Below are positions 48,757 through 61,472 of a DNA stretch of 64,000 bases, piece after piece. Source of the DNA: Bradyrhizobium sp. (GTDB lineage: Bacteria; Pseudomonadota; Alphaproteobacteria; Rhizobiales; Xanthobacteraceae); contig NZ_JALHLP010000002.1 in NCBI RefSeq assembly GCF_022844465.1, forward strand, positions 1-64,000, given 5' to 3'. A model generated the notes under the pieces. It saw only the letters and a program-made list of their open reading frames with translations, searched no databases and was not told where the DNA came from. The first letter of the stretch is position 1. Each line of letters begins with the position of its first letter. The position numbers were made by a program, and so were the translations under genes.

Positions 48757-49380
48757 TCACCCCGCCAGGTCGAGCTTCGAGGCCACCGTCGAATCCGCGT
48801 TGAGGCGGTAGATCACCGGCGCGCCGGTGGCGAGTTCGCGCTTCAATATCTGCTCCGGCGAGAGCTTTTCCAGCACCATGATCAGCGCCCGCAGCGAATT
48901 GCCGTGGGCGGCGACCAGGGTGCGCTCGCCGCGCAGCACGCAGGGCAGGATCTCCTGGACGTAATAGGGCAGCGCGCGCGCCAGCGTGTCCTTCAGGCTC
49001 TCGCCGCCTGGCGGCGGCACGTCGTAGGAACGCCGCCAGATCAGCACCTGCTCCTCGCCCCATTTCTTGCGGGCGTCGTCCTTGTTGAGGCCGGACAGAT
49101 CGCCATAGTCGCGCTCGTTGAGCGCGAGGTGTTTGTGCGTCTTCAGTTCGGTCTGGCCGATCTCGGCCAGCATCAGTTCGAGCGTGCGCTGCGCGCGGGT
49201 CAAGACCGAGGTAAAGGCGATGTCGAACGACAGCCCCTGCGCCTTCAGCTTGCGGCCGGCCTCGCTGGCTTCAGCGACGCCCTGCGCGGTGAGGTCGGGG
49301 TCCTTCCAGCCGGTGAACAGGTTCTTCAGGTTCCATTCGCTCTGGCCGTGGCGCACGAGCACGAGAAGGCGGTCGCTCAT
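48757..49380 (-). CDS. gpmA: 2,3-bisphosphoglycerate-dependent phosphoglycerate mutase
   Basis: The 207-residue enzyme interconverts 3- and 2-phosphoglycerate in glycolysis. The phosphohistidine motif [10 protein letters not shown] is at residues 8-17; [10 protein letters not shown] and the second catalytic His in AAHGNS follow. It is shorter than the E. coli type (about 250 residues), as in other alphaproteobacteria. It lies downstream of dapB on the same strand. Confidence 0.94.
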   Translation of the reverse strand: MSDRLLVLVRHGQSEWNLKNLFTGWKDPDLTAQGVAEASEAGRKLKAQGLSFDIAFTSVLTRAQRTLELMLAEIGQTELKTHKHLALNERDYGDLSGLNKDDARKKWGEEQVLIWRRSYDVPPPGGESLKDTLARALPYYVQEILPCVLRGERTLVAAHGNSLRALIMVLEKLSPEQILKRELATGAPVIYRLNADSTVASKLDLAG

Positions 49381-49417
49381 TCCGGGATTCCGTTTTGGGT
49401 TCGGGAAACAAACAATA

Positions 49418-50233
49418 TCAGGATTCAGAAAGCCCTAGCACGTCGGCCATGGAGTAAAGGCCGGGCTGCTTGCCATGGGCCCAGAGCGCGGCCTTCAGCG
49501 CGCCGTGCGCGAAGATCATGCGGTCCTCGGCTTGGTGCGACAGCGTGATCCGCTCCGAGGGTCCGGCAAAGATCACGCTGTGGTCGCCGGCCGCGGTGCC
49601 GCCGCGCAGCGAGGCGAAGCCGATATCGCCCGCACGCCGCGCGCCGGTATGGCCGTCGCGGCCGCGCGCCGAATGGGCATAGAGGTCGATGCCGCGGCCG
49701 CTTGCGGCGGCCTCGCCCAGCATCAAGGCGGTGCCCGACGGCGCGTCGATCTTGGCCTTGTGATGCATCTCGAGAATTTCGATGTCGAAATTCTCGTCGA
49801 GCGATCGCGCGACCCGCTTGACCAGCGCCGCCAGCAGATTGACGCCGAGGCTCATATTGCCCGACTTCACCACGATGGCGCGCGAGGTGACGCTCTTGAT
49901 CACGGCATCGTCCGACGACGACAGCCCGGTGGTGCCGATGATGTGCACCAGCTTGCGCTCGGCGGCGATGGCGACATTGGCGATGGTGGCGCCGGGGACG
50001 GTAAAATCCAGAATGCCGTCGGCCTCGGCCGACAGCGACCACAGATCGGCCGAGAGCTTGACGCCGTTGGCCGAAAGCCCGGCGAGCAGGCCGGCATCCT
50101 TGCCCAGCAATTCCGAACCCGGCGCCTCCAGAGCGCCGGTCAGCACCGCGCCCGGGGTCTCCGAAATGACGCGCACCAGCGCACGCCCCATCCGGCCGCC
50201 GGCTCCCGCAACGATCAATCGCATGTCGGCCAT
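49418..50233 (-). CDS. dapB: 4-hydroxy-tetrahydrodipicolinate reductase
   Basis: DapB makes tetrahydrodipicolinate for lysine and diaminopimelate synthesis. The 271-residue protein shows [10 protein letters not shown] for NAD(P)H binding and the signature [18 protein letters not shown] 50233 has AGAGGGA upstream; an ATG five codons earlier is less likely. Confidence 0.95.
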   Translation of the reverse strand: MADMRLIVAGAGGRMGRALVRVISETPGAVLTGALEAPGSELLGKDAGLLAGLSANGVKLSADLWSLSAEADGILDFTVPGATIANVAIAAERKLVHIIGTTGLSSSDDAVIKSVTSRAIVVKSGNMSLGVNLLAALVKRVARSLDENFDIEILEMHHKAKIDAPSGTALMLGEAAASGRGIDLYAHSARGRDGHTGARRAGDIGFASLRGGTAAGDHSVIFAGPSERITLSHQAEDRMIFAHGALKAALWAHGKQPGLYSMADVLGLSES

Positions 50234-50297
50234 GGCTTTCCCTCTCAACGCCCTATAGCGGGAGCGACCCGTTCCGGCAACCGATCAGGCCCAGCGC

Positions 50298-50600
50298 TCA
50301 GGGTTGCGGGCCGTCATAGCCTTCGATGATGATGAGCTCGGCCAGCGAATGCGGCTGGCGGACCTTGATATTGGCCTGATATTCCGGCGACTGGTAGCAG
50401 GCCAGCGCTTTCTCGTAGCTGTCGAACTCGATCACGACGTTGCGCGACCGGCTTTGGCCCTCGGGCGCGGTGAACTTGCCGCCGCGCACCACGTAGCGGC
50501 CGCCGAACTTCTTGAAGATTGCAAGATTGGCCGCCGCATACGGCTTGTAGCCGTCATCATTGTGCACATCGACCCGCGCGACCCAGTATCCCTTCGCCAT
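50298..50600 (-). CDS. DUF1330 domain protein
   Basis: The 100-residue protein has the DUF1330 ferredoxin-like fold: KGYWVARVDVHND, GGRYVVRGGKF and VVIEFDSYEKALACYQSPEYQ. The function is unknown. I use ATG 50600, which sits seven bases after GGGAG; another ATG lies two codons upstream. It lies between dapB and pyrF on the same strand, possibly one transcript. Confidence 0.85.
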   Translation of the reverse strand: MAKGYWVARVDVHNDDGYKPYAAANLAIFKKFGGRYVVRGGKFTAPEGQSRSRNVVIEFDSYEKALACYQSPEYQANIKVRQPHSLAELIIIEGYDGPQP

Positions 50601-50618
50601 CTTCATTCTCCCTTTCGT

Positions 50619-51329
50619 TCAGGCCAAGGCCTGGTTGATCTCGGCCTGGATCGCCTCCGCCGCCGCCCTGGGGTCGGCGGCTTCGGTGATGGGGCGTCCG
50701 ACCACCAGATAGTCCGCGCCCGCGGCAATCGCCCGCGCCGGCGTCATGATACGCTTCTGGTCGCCCCTTGCAGCACCCGCGGGCCGGATGCCCGGCGTCA
50801 CCAGCTTCATCCGATGGCCGACGATCCTGCGCAACGACGCCGCCTCTTCCGGCGAACTCACCAACCCGTCGACGCCGAGCACCAGCGCCTGCTGGGCGCG
50901 CGCCTCGACCAGGTCCGACACGCCGAGGCGATAGCCGGCAGCATGCAGGTCGCCGTCGTCATAGGAGGTAAGAACGGTGACGGCGAGAATCCTCAGGCCG
51001 GATCCGGCGCGCGCCTCGACCGCGGCCTTCATGGTCTGCGGATAGGCGTGGACGGTGAGGAAGGTGGCGCCGAGTTTGGCCACACTCTCGACGCCGCGCG
51101 CCACCGTGTTGCCGATGTCATGCAGCTTGAGGTCGGCGAACACCTGCTTGCCTGACTTCACCAGCTGGCCGGCCAGCGGCAGGCCGCCGGCATAGGCCAG
51201 TTGATAGCCGATCTTGTAGAAGCTGACGCTGTCGCCAAGCCGCGCGACCAGCGCTTCCGCTTCCGCAACGCCCGGCAGATCAAGCGCCACGATCAGCCGG
51301 TCCCTTGGCGCTATGTTGGCTGGCTGCAT
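50619..51329 (-). CDS. pyrF: Orotidine 5'-phosphate decarboxylase
   Basis: PyrF converts OMP to UMP, the last step of pyrimidine synthesis. The 236-residue protein has the catalytic [13 protein letters not shown] motif and VTPGIRP before the phosphate-binding [19 protein letters not shown] precedes the ATG. Its start is six bases past the end of the FMN reductase gene on the same strand. Confidence 0.95.
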   Translation of the reverse strand: MQPANIAPRDRLIVALDLPGVAEAEALVARLGDSVSFYKIGYQLAYAGGLPLAGQLVKSGKQVFADLKLHDIGNTVARGVESVAKLGATFLTVHAYPQTMKAAVEARAGSGLRILAVTVLTSYDDGDLHAAGYRLGVSDLVEARAQQALVLGVDGLVSSPEEAASLRRIVGHRMKLVTPGIRPAGAARGDQKRIMTPARAIAAGADYLVVGRPITEAADPRAAAEAIQAEINQALA

Positions 51330-51335
51330 CTCACC

Positions 51336-51914
51336 TCACATCATGCGTTGGGAAATGTCGATCAGCTGCCGCGCCATCGCCTTCAGCGCCTCGGCGTCGG
51401 CGGCGTTCTTCAGGTGGTCCATCTCGTCATAGGCCTCGTTGGCGAACGGCAGCGCGAACTGGTCCGCTATCACGGTGGCATGACAGGCCGACAGGATCAG
51501 CCGCAGCGCCGCCAGCGCGCGGACGCCGCCGAGCCTTCCGCTGGAGGCGGAAGCGACCGCAAACGCCCGCTCGCGGAAAACCTGGCCGCGAATCTCGTGC
51601 GCGTCCTGCACCCGGCTCAGCCAGTCGATCGTGTTCTTGACCAGCGCCGGCACCGAGGAATTATGCTCCGGTGTCACGATCAGGACGCCATGATGGGCCG
51701 CCATCATGCGCTTGAGGTTGACGGCGTGCTTGGGCACGCCGGACTTGGCCTGCAGGTCGCCGTCATAGATCGGCAGCGGAAAATCGGCGAGCGAGATGCG
51801 GGTGACCTCGGCGCCCGATCGCGCCAGCTCATGCGCGGCGACCGCCGCCAGCCTCGCGTTGAGCGAGCCGGTGCGCAGCGATCCCGGGATCACGAGAATT
51901 TTCAGCGCGGACAT
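51336..51914 (-). CDS. NADPH-dependent FMN reductase family protein
   Basis: The 192-residue flavodoxin-fold protein starts with ILVIPGSLRTGSLNARL (FMN phosphate loop) and has TPEHNSSVPALVKNTIDWLSR, typical of NADPH-dependent FMN/azo/chromate reductases. It probably reduces quinones or flavins. It is six bases upstream of pyrF on the same strand and probably co-transcribed. Confidence 0.89.
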   Translation of the reverse strand: MSALKILVIPGSLRTGSLNARLAAVAAHELARSGAEVTRISLADFPLPIYDGDLQAKSGVPKHAVNLKRMMAAHHGVLIVTPEHNSSVPALVKNTIDWLSRVQDAHEIRGQVFRERAFAVASASSGRLGGVRALAALRLILSACHATVIADQFALPFANEAYDEMDHLKNAADAEALKAMARQLIDISQRMM

Positions 51915-51960
51915 ATCGTAGAAACCGCGTTCGGGGCGGCCCGCGACGGCGCAGGACGGC

Positions 51961-52563
51961 TCAGCCCTTGCGATACACCCAGACGCGGGCGGGCGGAAGG
52001 TTCATCCAGATCCGCTCGGACGCTTCGGTGGACACGCCCGGCAGCGACTTCGGAATCGGCGGCGCGACCGAATAGGTGAATTGCACGAATGGCGCGCCCG
52101 GCGTCAGCGCCGCGAACGCATCGCGGATCAGCCTCAACCGCGTCAGCATCGGCTTGGTCACCAGCGGCAGGCCGGACACCACGGCGGATGCGGGGGTTTT
52201 CAGGACGCCCCAGAGCGAGTCCCGCAGCGCATAGGCATCGCCCTGCACCACCTGGGCTTGCGGATAACGCTCGCGCAGCAGCGCGCAGAAGCCCGGATTG
52301 TACTCGACCAGCACCAGCCGCTTCTGATCGACGCCGCGCTCGATCAGCGCATTGGTGATCGCGCCGGTGCCGGGCCCGAGTTCGACGACCGGACCCTCGG
52401 AATTGACGTCGACATATTGCGCCATGGTCCGGGCCAGCACCCGGCTCGAGGGCATCACCGCGCCCATGTGAAGCGGTTTTTCAATCCACGACCTGATGAA
52501 GCGAACCTCATCGTCAAGACGAAGCGGTTTCTTCAGCGCGCGCGCGGAGGATTGCAGAGGCAT
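51961..52563 (-). CDS. PmtA-like phospholipid N-methyltransferase
   Basis: The 200-residue SAM-dependent methyltransferase has VVELGPGTGAITNALIERG for SAM binding and the segment GAVMPSSRVLARTMA, similar to rhizobial PmtA, which methylates phosphatidylethanolamine towards phosphatidylcholine. The related rRNA adenine dimethyltransferase fold is an alternative, but the size and motifs favour PmtA. It lies downstream of dnaJ on the same strand with a 193-bp gap, so it may have its own promoter. Confidence 0.8.
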   Translation of the reverse strand: MPLQSSARALKKPLRLDDEVRFIRSWIEKPLHMGAVMPSSRVLARTMAQYVDVNSEGPVVELGPGTGAITNALIERGVDQKRLVLVEYNPGFCALLRERYPQAQVVQGDAYALRDSLWGVLKTPASAVVSGLPLVTKPMLTRLRLIRDAFAALTPGAPFVQFTYSVAPPIPKSLPGVSTEASERIWMNLPPARVWVYRKG

Positions 52564-52756
52564 TTCGCTACCAGGCGGGGCCGCAAATTAAGCGGGATTG
52601 TCAGAAAACGGTCATAAAGAGGTATAGGTCCAAGCCGGCACGGTCAAGCGAATCGGCGGCGTCGCATCCGCGTCCGTGTTGGTGCTTTTTTGAGACATAG
52701 CGGCCTGCGCGAAGGCGATTATGCGCCAATCCGCGACGCAACCAGAGGCGGCGCAA

Positions 52757-53890
52757 TCATGAACCCGCGCGGGCGCCAAAGAAATCCTTAACCTTGGTGA
52801 AGAAGCCGGCCGCTTCCGGCTGGGTGACGCCGGACGACAATTTTTCGAACTCTGACAGCAATTCCTGCTGCTTCCTGGTCAGATTCTGCGGCGTCTCGAC
52901 CATCACCTGGACATACATGTCGCCGGTTTGGCGCGAACGAAGCACCGGCATTCCTTTTGACGCAATGCGGAAACGGCGGCCGGACTGCGTGCCCGCCGGC
53001 ACTTTCACCTTGGTCTTGCCCTTGTCGATGGTCGGGACCTCAAATTCGCCGCCGAGGGCGGCGGCCACCATCGAGATCGGGACCCGGCAATGCAGGTCGG
53101 CGCCATCGCGCTGGAAAAACTCGTGCGTCGCCAGCGACAGGAAAATATAGAGATCGCCGGGCGGCCCGCCGCGAACGCCGGCCTCGCCTTCGCCGGCCAG
53201 GCGAATCCGCGTGCCGTCTTCGACGCCTTGCGGAATGTTGACCGACAAGGTCCGGTCGCGAGTCACCCGCCCCGAACCGCCGCAACCCGGACAGGCATCC
53301 TCGATCATCTGCCCACGACCCTGACAGCCGGGGCAGGTCCGCTCCAGCGTGAAGAAGCCTTGCGCCTGCCGCACACGGCCAGCCCCGCCGCAGGTCGAAC
53401 AGTTCTTCGGCTTGGTGCCGGCCTTGGCGCCGGTGCCCGAACACGGCTCGCAGGTGACCGAAACCGGAATCTCGATCTGCGCGGTCTTGCCGAGATAGGC
53501 GTCCTCGAGCGTGATCTCCATGTTGTAACGCAGGTCGGCGCCGCGCTCGCGGCCGCCGCCGCGCCCGCGTTGCCCGGCCATGCCGAACAAATCCTCGAAA
53601 ATATCCGAGAATGACGAGGCGAAGCCGGCGCCGAAACCGGGACCGCCGCCGCCGGTGCCCTGCTCGAACGCGGCATGGCCGTAGCGGTCATAGGCGGCGC
53701 GCTTGTCGCCGTCCTTCAGCACTTCGTAGGCTTCGTTGATTTCCTTGAACTTCACTTCGCTGCTGGCGTCGCCCGGATTCTTGTCCGGATGCCACTTCAT
53801 CGCGAGCTTGCGGAACGCCGCCTTGAGTTTGGATTCGTCCGCGGTCCGCTCGACTTCCAGGGTTTCGTAGTAGCAGCGCTTGGTGGACAT
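52757..53890 (-). CDS. dnaJ: Chaperone DnaJ
   Basis: DnaJ hands unfolded proteins to DnaK and stimulates its ATPase. The 377-residue type I protein has a J domain with HPD (KWHPDKN, about residues 33-39), a Gly-rich linker, four zinc-finger repeats CxxCxGxG ([32 protein letters not shown]) and two C-terminal substrate domains. It follows dnaK by 146 bp on the same strand. Confidence 0.97.
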   Translation of the reverse strand: MSTKRCYYETLEVERTADESKLKAAFRKLAMKWHPDKNPGDASSEVKFKEINEAYEVLKDGDKRAAYDRYGHAAFEQGTGGGGPGFGAGFASSFSDIFEDLFGMAGQRGRGGGRERGADLRYNMEITLEDAYLGKTAQIEIPVSVTCEPCSGTGAKAGTKPKNCSTCGGAGRVRQAQGFFTLERTCPGCQGRGQMIEDACPGCGGSGRVTRDRTLSVNIPQGVEDGTRIRLAGEGEAGVRGGPPGDLYIFLSLATHEFFQRDGADLHCRVPISMVAAALGGEFEVPTIDKGKTKVKVPAGTQSGRRFRIASKGMPVLRSRQTGDMYVQVMVETPQNLTRKQQELLSEFEKLSSGVTQPEAAGFFTKVKDFFGARAGS

Positions 53891-54036
53891 CCGTCAAACC
53901 CGCCCGAAGTTCATCTTCATTCCACAGGAATCGCCCTGGCGAAAGATGCCGCTTTCGGCTTAACGAAAAATGACCCCCATCCATCGAACGCAATCTGCGC
54001 GCGCTGCTGGACGAGGGTCATGATCGAAAGCCCGCT

Positions 54037-55938
<1,902 letters not shown>

Positions 55939-56040
55939 GGTCCTCATATCCTTCTTGTTGCGGCAGGTTGGCCGGGCCCTGAACGGCGCACCTGACCGAA
56001 CCCCCAACGTTCAAATACTCGCGATATTGCGACGATGAGC

Positions 56041-56071
56041 CTCATATAGGAGGGGGGGTCGGGCCTGCAAG
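56041..56071 (-). promoter_or_regulatory. RpoH (sigma-32) heat-shock promoter of dnaK
   Basis: On the minus strand, CTTG (56071-56068) is followed after 17 bases by CCTATATGAG (56050-56041). This matches the alphaproteobacterial RpoH consensus CTTG-N17/18-CYTATNTNNG. It lies about 100 bases before the dnaK start. Confidence 0.8.
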
Positions 56072-56482
56072 GACCGGGCGCAACCTTGAGGCCTGAAAAG
56101 GCTGACGTTTGAAAGATAGCGTCAGCAGGACGGGGACGGCCGTGCTTGATTCGGCGGCGTTAAGAGATCGGCAAGGGTTGGACGGCGCCAACGCGATCGC
56201 GCAGGCCCGCGGCCGGCCGCGGCGCAAAGAGCGAACCGCAACCCCCGAGGCGATTTGGGCAGACGCGGTATTTGGCCGCTGCGCGCGCCTCAAAAAAGCG
56301 CGAAGGCCGGGCGCAAATCCCCGGAAACGACGAGGTTTCGGCGCATTACCGGGCGGTCGGCGCTTGCCCCGGCCTGTTGCGCGGACCCTAGAACCGCTAA
56401 AAGCCGTCCGGCTGAAACCTCAATAGTTCGCTGCGCCGGCCGATCCGTGAACGGCCGCGATGCAAACCCGGTAGATCCGCAA
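56072..56482. other. 411-bp intergenic region between dnaK promoter and the next gene
   Basis: This region lies between divergent genes. Short GC-rich reading frames on both strands have no recognisable protein features, and I see no RNA gene. It should hold the promoter of the forward gene at 56483. Confidence 0.5.
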
Positions 56483-57421
56483 ATGAAGCCAGTTCGATAC
56501 CTTGCCGCGTTCGCCGTCCTCGTTGCCGCCGCATCTTCCGCGTTCGCGGCCGACCCGGTCTATCCGCCGGGCGCCAGGGTCGGCATGACGCCGCTGGTCG
56601 GCCTCAACAAGGCCAAAACTTTCACGGGATTCGAGACCGAGGACCAGGGCGTCAAGGTGCTGGTGACGGACCTGCCCGCCGAGGCCTATGGCGAAGTCGC
56701 CAATGCCTTCAAGGGTAACCCCGGCGGGACCGGCGGCATCAAGCCGGAAAGCATCGAGACCGCGGCGGGGCTTGCCTACTACACCGTGGAAAGCGGCAAG
56801 GACGGCGCCAACAATGTGCGGCGCTATTCGATGATCCTGCCGGGCCCCAGCTTCTCCGGCTATGTCGCCATGCAGGTGCCGGAAAACGCCGCGCGAATCT
56901 ATAACGACGAGGCGGTGCGCCGGATGTTCGCATCCGCCGTGGTCCGCAACGAGGTCCCGGTCGAGGAGCAGCTTGGATTGCTGCCGTTCAGGATCGGCGA
57001 ACTTTCCGGTTTCAAGAACGTCCGCACCCTGGCGCCGGGCGCCGCCCTCATCATCGCCGACGGCGACGAAAAGACCGGGTTCGAGGTCTCGCCATTCATG
57101 ATCATCGGCCTGATCGGCCAGACCGCGGCCACGCCCGACGACCGCGGCCGCTTCGCCCAGCAGATCGCGGCCACGATTCCCGGCGTGCGCGACGGCCGGA
57201 TCACGATGTCCGAGCCGATGCGCATCGACGGCCAGCCCGGATACGAGACCCGGATCGACGCCACCAGCGGCAAGGACAATACGCCAGTGACCATCGTGCA
57301 GTGGCTGCGGTTCGGCGGCAAGACTTCGCTGCGCATCATCGGCTCTTCGCCGCGCGAGGAATGGCCGAAGGCATTCCCGCGCTTCCGCGCCGTGCGCGAC
57401 GGGATTGCGCCGCGCTCCTGA
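56483..57421 (+). CDS. Hypothetical exported protein
   Basis: The 312-residue protein has a signal peptide (residues 1-22, ending AFAA) followed by a mostly beta soluble domain (VYPPGARVGMTPLVGLNKAKTF; later ATIPGVRDGRITMSEPMRIDGQPGYETRIDAT). I do not recognise a named family. It carries no lipobox. The gene sits with pncA in the forward orientation inside the reverse-strand heat-shock gene group, separated by 99 bp from pncA. Confidence 0.78.
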   Translation: MKPVRYLAAFAVLVAAASSAFAADPVYPPGARVGMTPLVGLNKAKTFTGFETEDQGVKVLVTDLPAEAYGEVANAFKGNPGGTGGIKPESIETAAGLAYYTVESGKDGANNVRRYSMILPGPSFSGYVAMQVPENAARIYNDEAVRRMFASAVVRNEVPVEEQLGLLPFRIGELSGFKNVRTLAPGAALIIADGDEKTGFEVSPFMIIGLIGQTAATPDDRGRFAQQIAATIPGVRDGRITMSEPMRIDGQPGYETRIDATSGKDNTPVTIVQWLRFGGKTSLRIIGSSPREEWPKAFPRFRAVRDGIAPRS

Positions 57422-57520
57422 TCGCCATTTGCCAGGCCACGGCTGTAATTTCGGGCTTTCGCGCCGCCGCCGATGCCATTAGCTTTTCGCCGGTCGGGTT
57501 CACCACCGGGGAGATGCACC

Positions 57521-58234
57521 ATGGTTACGCGCAGGCTGGTTCTGACGGGTCTCGGCGGGACGTCGATCGCCGCTTTATTCCCGAATGCAGTATGGGCTGC
57601 GCCGATCAAGCCTGATGCGGCGTCGGCGCTGCTGGTCATCGACGTCCAGAACTGTTTTCTGCCGGGCGGCAGCCTTGCCGTCAAAGACGGCGAGCAGGTC
57701 GTTCCGCTCATCAACCGCATCGCCAAGGGCTTTGCCAATGTGGTGCTGACGCAGGACTGGCATACGGCCGGCCACGTCTCCTTCGCCTCCTCGCATGCCG
57801 GCAAGAAGCCGTTCGAGACCGTCGGCCTGGCTTACGGCCAGCAGGTGCTGTGGCCCGATCACTGCGTGCAGGGCACCGAGGGCGCGGCACTGTCAAAGGA
57901 TCTTTCGATCCCGCAGGCCGGGCTGATCATCCGCAAGGGTTTCCACAAGGACGTCGACAGCTATTCGGCCTTCACCGAGGCCGACGGCAAGACCACGACC
58001 GGGCTCGCCGCCTATCTGAAGGCGCGCAAGGTGAAGCGGCTGTTCCTGGCCGGGCTCGCCACCGACTTCTGCGTCGCCTGGAGCGCGCTCGACGCCCGCA
58101 AGGCCGGCTTTGAAACCTATGTGATCGAGGACGCCTGCCGCGGCATCGACACAAAGGGCTCGCTCGCCAAGGCCTGGGCCGACATGACCAAGGCCGGCGT
58201 CAAGCGGATCAAGTCGGGGGATATCGCGGTCTAG
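57521..58234 (+). CDS. pncA: Nicotinamidase with an export signal
   Basis: The 237-residue protein hydrolyses nicotinamide to nicotinate for NAD salvage. The core has the catalytic Asp in VIDVQNCF, metal ligands DWH and SSH (QDWHTAGHVSFASSH), the catalytic Lys in RKGF and the nucleophile Cys in ATDFCV. Before it is a twin-arginine-like signal TRRLVLTGLGG and a hydrophobic stretch ending VWAA, so the enzyme would be exported. GGGGAG precedes ATG 57521. Confidence 0.85.
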   Translation: MVTRRLVLTGLGGTSIAALFPNAVWAAPIKPDAASALLVIDVQNCFLPGGSLAVKDGEQVVPLINRIAKGFANVVLTQDWHTAGHVSFASSHAGKKPFETVGLAYGQQVLWPDHCVQGTEGAALSKDLSIPQAGLIIRKGFHKDVDSYSAFTEADGKTTTGLAAYLKARKVKRLFLAGLATDFCVAWSALDARKAGFETYVIEDACRGIDTKGSLAKAWADMTKAGVKRIKSGDIAV

Positions 58235-58264
58235 GGCGCGTTCTCTCCTGCCGGCGTTCCGGAG

Positions 58265-58531
58265 CTACGCCAGGTTCCTCATCAGTTTTTCGATGTAATT
58301 GTTCACGGTATCCGCAAAGCCGAGTTGGGAACCGAAATCGGCTTCTCGCGCGACTGCGTCGCGATCGGCCTGCACGACTGACCGCACGTTGCTTAGGGAT
58401 TCCTTTTGCCGCGACGCTGGAGTTGCAGCCATTAGCTCATCGATGGCCTTTTCGGCCAACGGGATGCCGTCGGTTTGGCCGTCCGCGATCAGATGCCGCA
58501 AAACGGAAGCGCATTTATCGACGTGTTCCAT
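58265..58531 (-). CDS. Small helical hypothetical protein, possibly truncated
   Basis: The 88-residue product is mostly helical and of unknown family. It has no ribosome site before the ATG. The frame continues 16 codons upstream of it with coding-like sequence (LESVLLKPHIDE) but meets a TAG with no start codon between. It may therefore be a truncated gene, or the real start is a non-standard codon. Confidence 0.4.
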   Translation of the reverse strand: MEHVDKCASVLRHLIADGQTDGIPLAEKAIDELMAATPASRQKESLSNVRSVVQADRDAVAREADFGSQLGFADTVNNYIEKLMRNLA

Positions 58532-58610
58532 TTCGTCAATATGAGGCTTGAGCAGAACACTTTCCAGCCCCCACGGCGGCTACCATTGAAACGGCGCCGG
58601 ACAGCCCATC

Positions 58611-59213
58611 TCAGATTGCCGCGTCTGCCGGCGGCGCCTTCGTGCCGCCCTTGGCGATGCCGACCAGCGCCGGGCGCAGGATGCGATCGCCGATCATGAA
58701 GCCGGCCTGCACGACCTGAACCACCGTCCCCGGTGCGACGGACTCATCGGGCACCTCGTACATCGCCTGCTGGAAGTTCGGGTCGAACTTCTCGCCCGAG
58801 GGATCGAACTTCCGCACCCCGTTCTTCTCCAGCGTGTTGAGCAGCGAGCGCTCGGTCAGCTCGACGCCCTCGATGAAGGCCTTGATGCCGGGATCGGCGG
58901 CCGCCTTGGCCTCGGGTGGAATGGCGTCCAGCGCGCGCTGCAGATTGTCGGCGATATCGAGGATGTCGCGCGCAAAGCCGGTGATGCCGTAGATCTTGGA
59001 ATCGGCGACCTCGCGCCGCGTGCGCTGGCGCAGGTTCTCCATTTCCGCCAGCGTCCGCAGCATCTTGTCCCGCGTCTCGGCCACCTCCTTGGTCAAGGCC
59101 TCCAGCGATCCTTCCTCGGGATCGTCAGGCATGATGTAGGGTTTTGAAACCACGGGCTCGCCGGTCTCGCCCGCTTTCGCCGCGTCGTTGGCCGGCTGGT
59201 TCGGATCGGTCAT
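58611..59213 (-). CDS. grpE: Nucleotide exchange factor GrpE
   Basis: GrpE releases ADP from DnaK. The 200-residue protein has a long N-terminal coiled coil ([32 protein letters not shown], about 37-70) and the C-terminal beta-domain signature [30 protein letters not shown] precedes the ATG. It follows hrcA by 177 bp on the same strand. Confidence 0.96.
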   Translation of the reverse strand: MTDPNQPANDAAKAGETGEPVVSKPYIMPDDPEEGSLEALTKEVAETRDKMLRTLAEMENLRQRTRREVADSKIYGITGFARDILDIADNLQRALDAIPPEAKAAADPGIKAFIEGVELTERSLLNTLEKNGVRKFDPSGEKFDPNFQQAMYEVPDESVAPGTVVQVVQAGFMIGDRILRPALVGIAKGGTKAPPADAAI

Positions 59214-59390
59214 GAGGCTGCCTTCTCAAAAAATATGTCGGGTTCGATGGGGATTTGCTGGGCGGGATATCGTGCTTTGGCGGCCGAAAATCAAGCGCTA
59301 CATGGCGTTTTCGAGCGAAGCGGGCGGCGGTTCGCGTGAAGAAAACGCGTCAGAACGAGGAGGTCTGGATCAGGCTTGATCGGGGGCCGA

Positions 59391-60479
59391 TCAGCCGCCC
59401 AGCATCCGGCTGACGATCCGGGCGGCGTAGTCCACCGTCGGAATCACCCTGGCGTAGTTCAGCCGGGTCGGCCCGATGACGCCGAGAACGCCGACGATGC
59501 GGCCGCTGGCGTCGGTGTAGGGGGCGATGATGGTGGAGGAGCCGGACAACGAAAACAGCTTGTTCTCCGAGCCGATGAAGATTCGCACGCCTTCGGCGCG
59601 CTCGGCCCGGCCCAACAGATCGATCACGCCGCGCTTGGTTTCGAGGTCGTCGAACAGCGACTTGACGCGCTCGAGATCCTCCAGCGCGTGCAGATCTTCC
59701 AGCAGATTGGCGTGGCCGCGCACGATCAGCTGCCGGTCCTCGCTCTCGCCGCCGGACCAGCTGGCGATGCCGGCCGCGATCACCTTCTGCGTCAGCTGGT
59801 CGAGCTCGACGCGGCTCTGCGCCAGCGCGGTTTCCAGCTCGAGCCGGGCTTCGGCCAGCGTCCGGCCGCGAATCCGCGCATTGAGGAAATTGCCGGCTTC
59901 GGTCAGCGCCGAGGGTGGCACGCCGGGCGGCAGCGGCAACACCCGGTTCTCGACCTGGCCGTCTTCGCCGACCAGCACCACCAGCGCGCGTTCCGGCTCC
60001 AGCCGGACGAATTCGATGTGCTTGAGCCGCGAATTGGACTTGGCGGTCAGCACCACGGCGGCGGCGCGGGTCAGGCCGGAAAGCCGCGTCAGCGCCTCGC
60101 CAAGCGCCGCCTCGACCGATTGCGCCCGACCGACCGAGGCGAGCTGGGTCTGGATCTGCTCCCGCTCGGGTTCGGTGAGGTCACCGACCTGCATCAGCGC
60201 GTCGACAAAAAAGCGCAGTCCGAGTTCGGTGGGCAGCCGCCCGGCCGAGGTGTGCGGGGCGTAGATCAGCCCGAGTTGCTCGAGGTCCGACATCACGTTG
60301 CGGACCGAGGCCGGCGACAGCGGCATCGCGATCAGGCGGGAGATGTTGCGCGAACCGACGGGTTCCCCGGTCGTGAGATAGCTCTCGACGATCTGGCGAA
60401 AAATGTCGCGCGAGCGCTCGTTGAGTTGGGCCAGCCCGGCATTCGGGGCGATCAGGCCGATTGGATCGTGGTGGGCCAC
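59391..60479 (-). CDS. hrcA: Heat-inducible transcription repressor HrcA
   Basis: HrcA represses groE-type genes by binding CIRCE elements. The 362-residue protein has the winged-helix N-terminal domain ([52 protein letters not shown]) and a GAF-like C-terminal domain ending [16 protein letters not shown]. The GTG start has AGGAGG upstream. No CIRCE element was found before it in this window. Confidence 0.95.
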   Translation of the reverse strand: MAHHDPIGLIAPNAGLAQLNERSRDIFRQIVESYLTTGEPVGSRNISRLIAMPLSPASVRNVMSDLEQLGLIYAPHTSAGRLPTELGLRFFVDALMQVGDLTEPEREQIQTQLASVGRAQSVEAALGEALTRLSGLTRAAAVVLTAKSNSRLKHIEFVRLEPERALVVLVGEDGQVENRVLPLPPGVPPSALTEAGNFLNARIRGRTLAEARLELETALAQSRVELDQLTQKVIAAGIASWSGGESEDRQLIVRGHANLLEDLHALEDLERVKSLFDDLETKRGVIDLLGRAERAEGVRIFIGSENKLFSLSGSSTIIAPYTDASGRIVGVLGVIGPTRLNYARVIPTVDYAARIVSRMLGG

Positions 60480-60637
60480 CGATTCCTCCTCGCAACGTCC
60501 CTAATCTGTCTATCCGGACCGCCGATGACAAGCGAGCCTTGCCGCCGGCAAATCGGGGCAAAAGCCCTTGCCGCTAGTCATTCCCCCTCCTAAAAGCACC
60601 GCAACCGGATTTTTTCCCGATTTCGAAAGGACTTCCC

Positions 60638-61351
<714 letters not shown>

Positions 61352-61362
61352 TTACAGAGGTC

Positions 61363-61453
61363 GTGCCCGGGCTTGACCCGGGCACCCAGGACTTTCCTGA
61401 TCTCACGACTTCCTTCATTTCAAGACGTGGATGGCCGGGACAGGCCCGGCCAT
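61363..61453. repeat. Two-hairpin intergenic repeat, family D
   Basis: Hairpins GTGCCCGGG...CCCGGGCAC (61363-61385) and ATGGCCGGG-ACAGG-CCCGGCCAT (61431-61453) flank a spacer. It lies between rph and rdgB and ends just before the rdgB start region. Confidence 0.75.
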
Positions 61454-61472
61454 GTCAGAGCAAGAAATTTCC

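Noticed and set aside
56109..56426. 105-residue forward reading frame upstream of the exported protein at 56483
   Set aside because: The product is Arg/Ala-rich low-complexity sequence with no family features or ribosome site, as expected by chance in GC-rich DNA.
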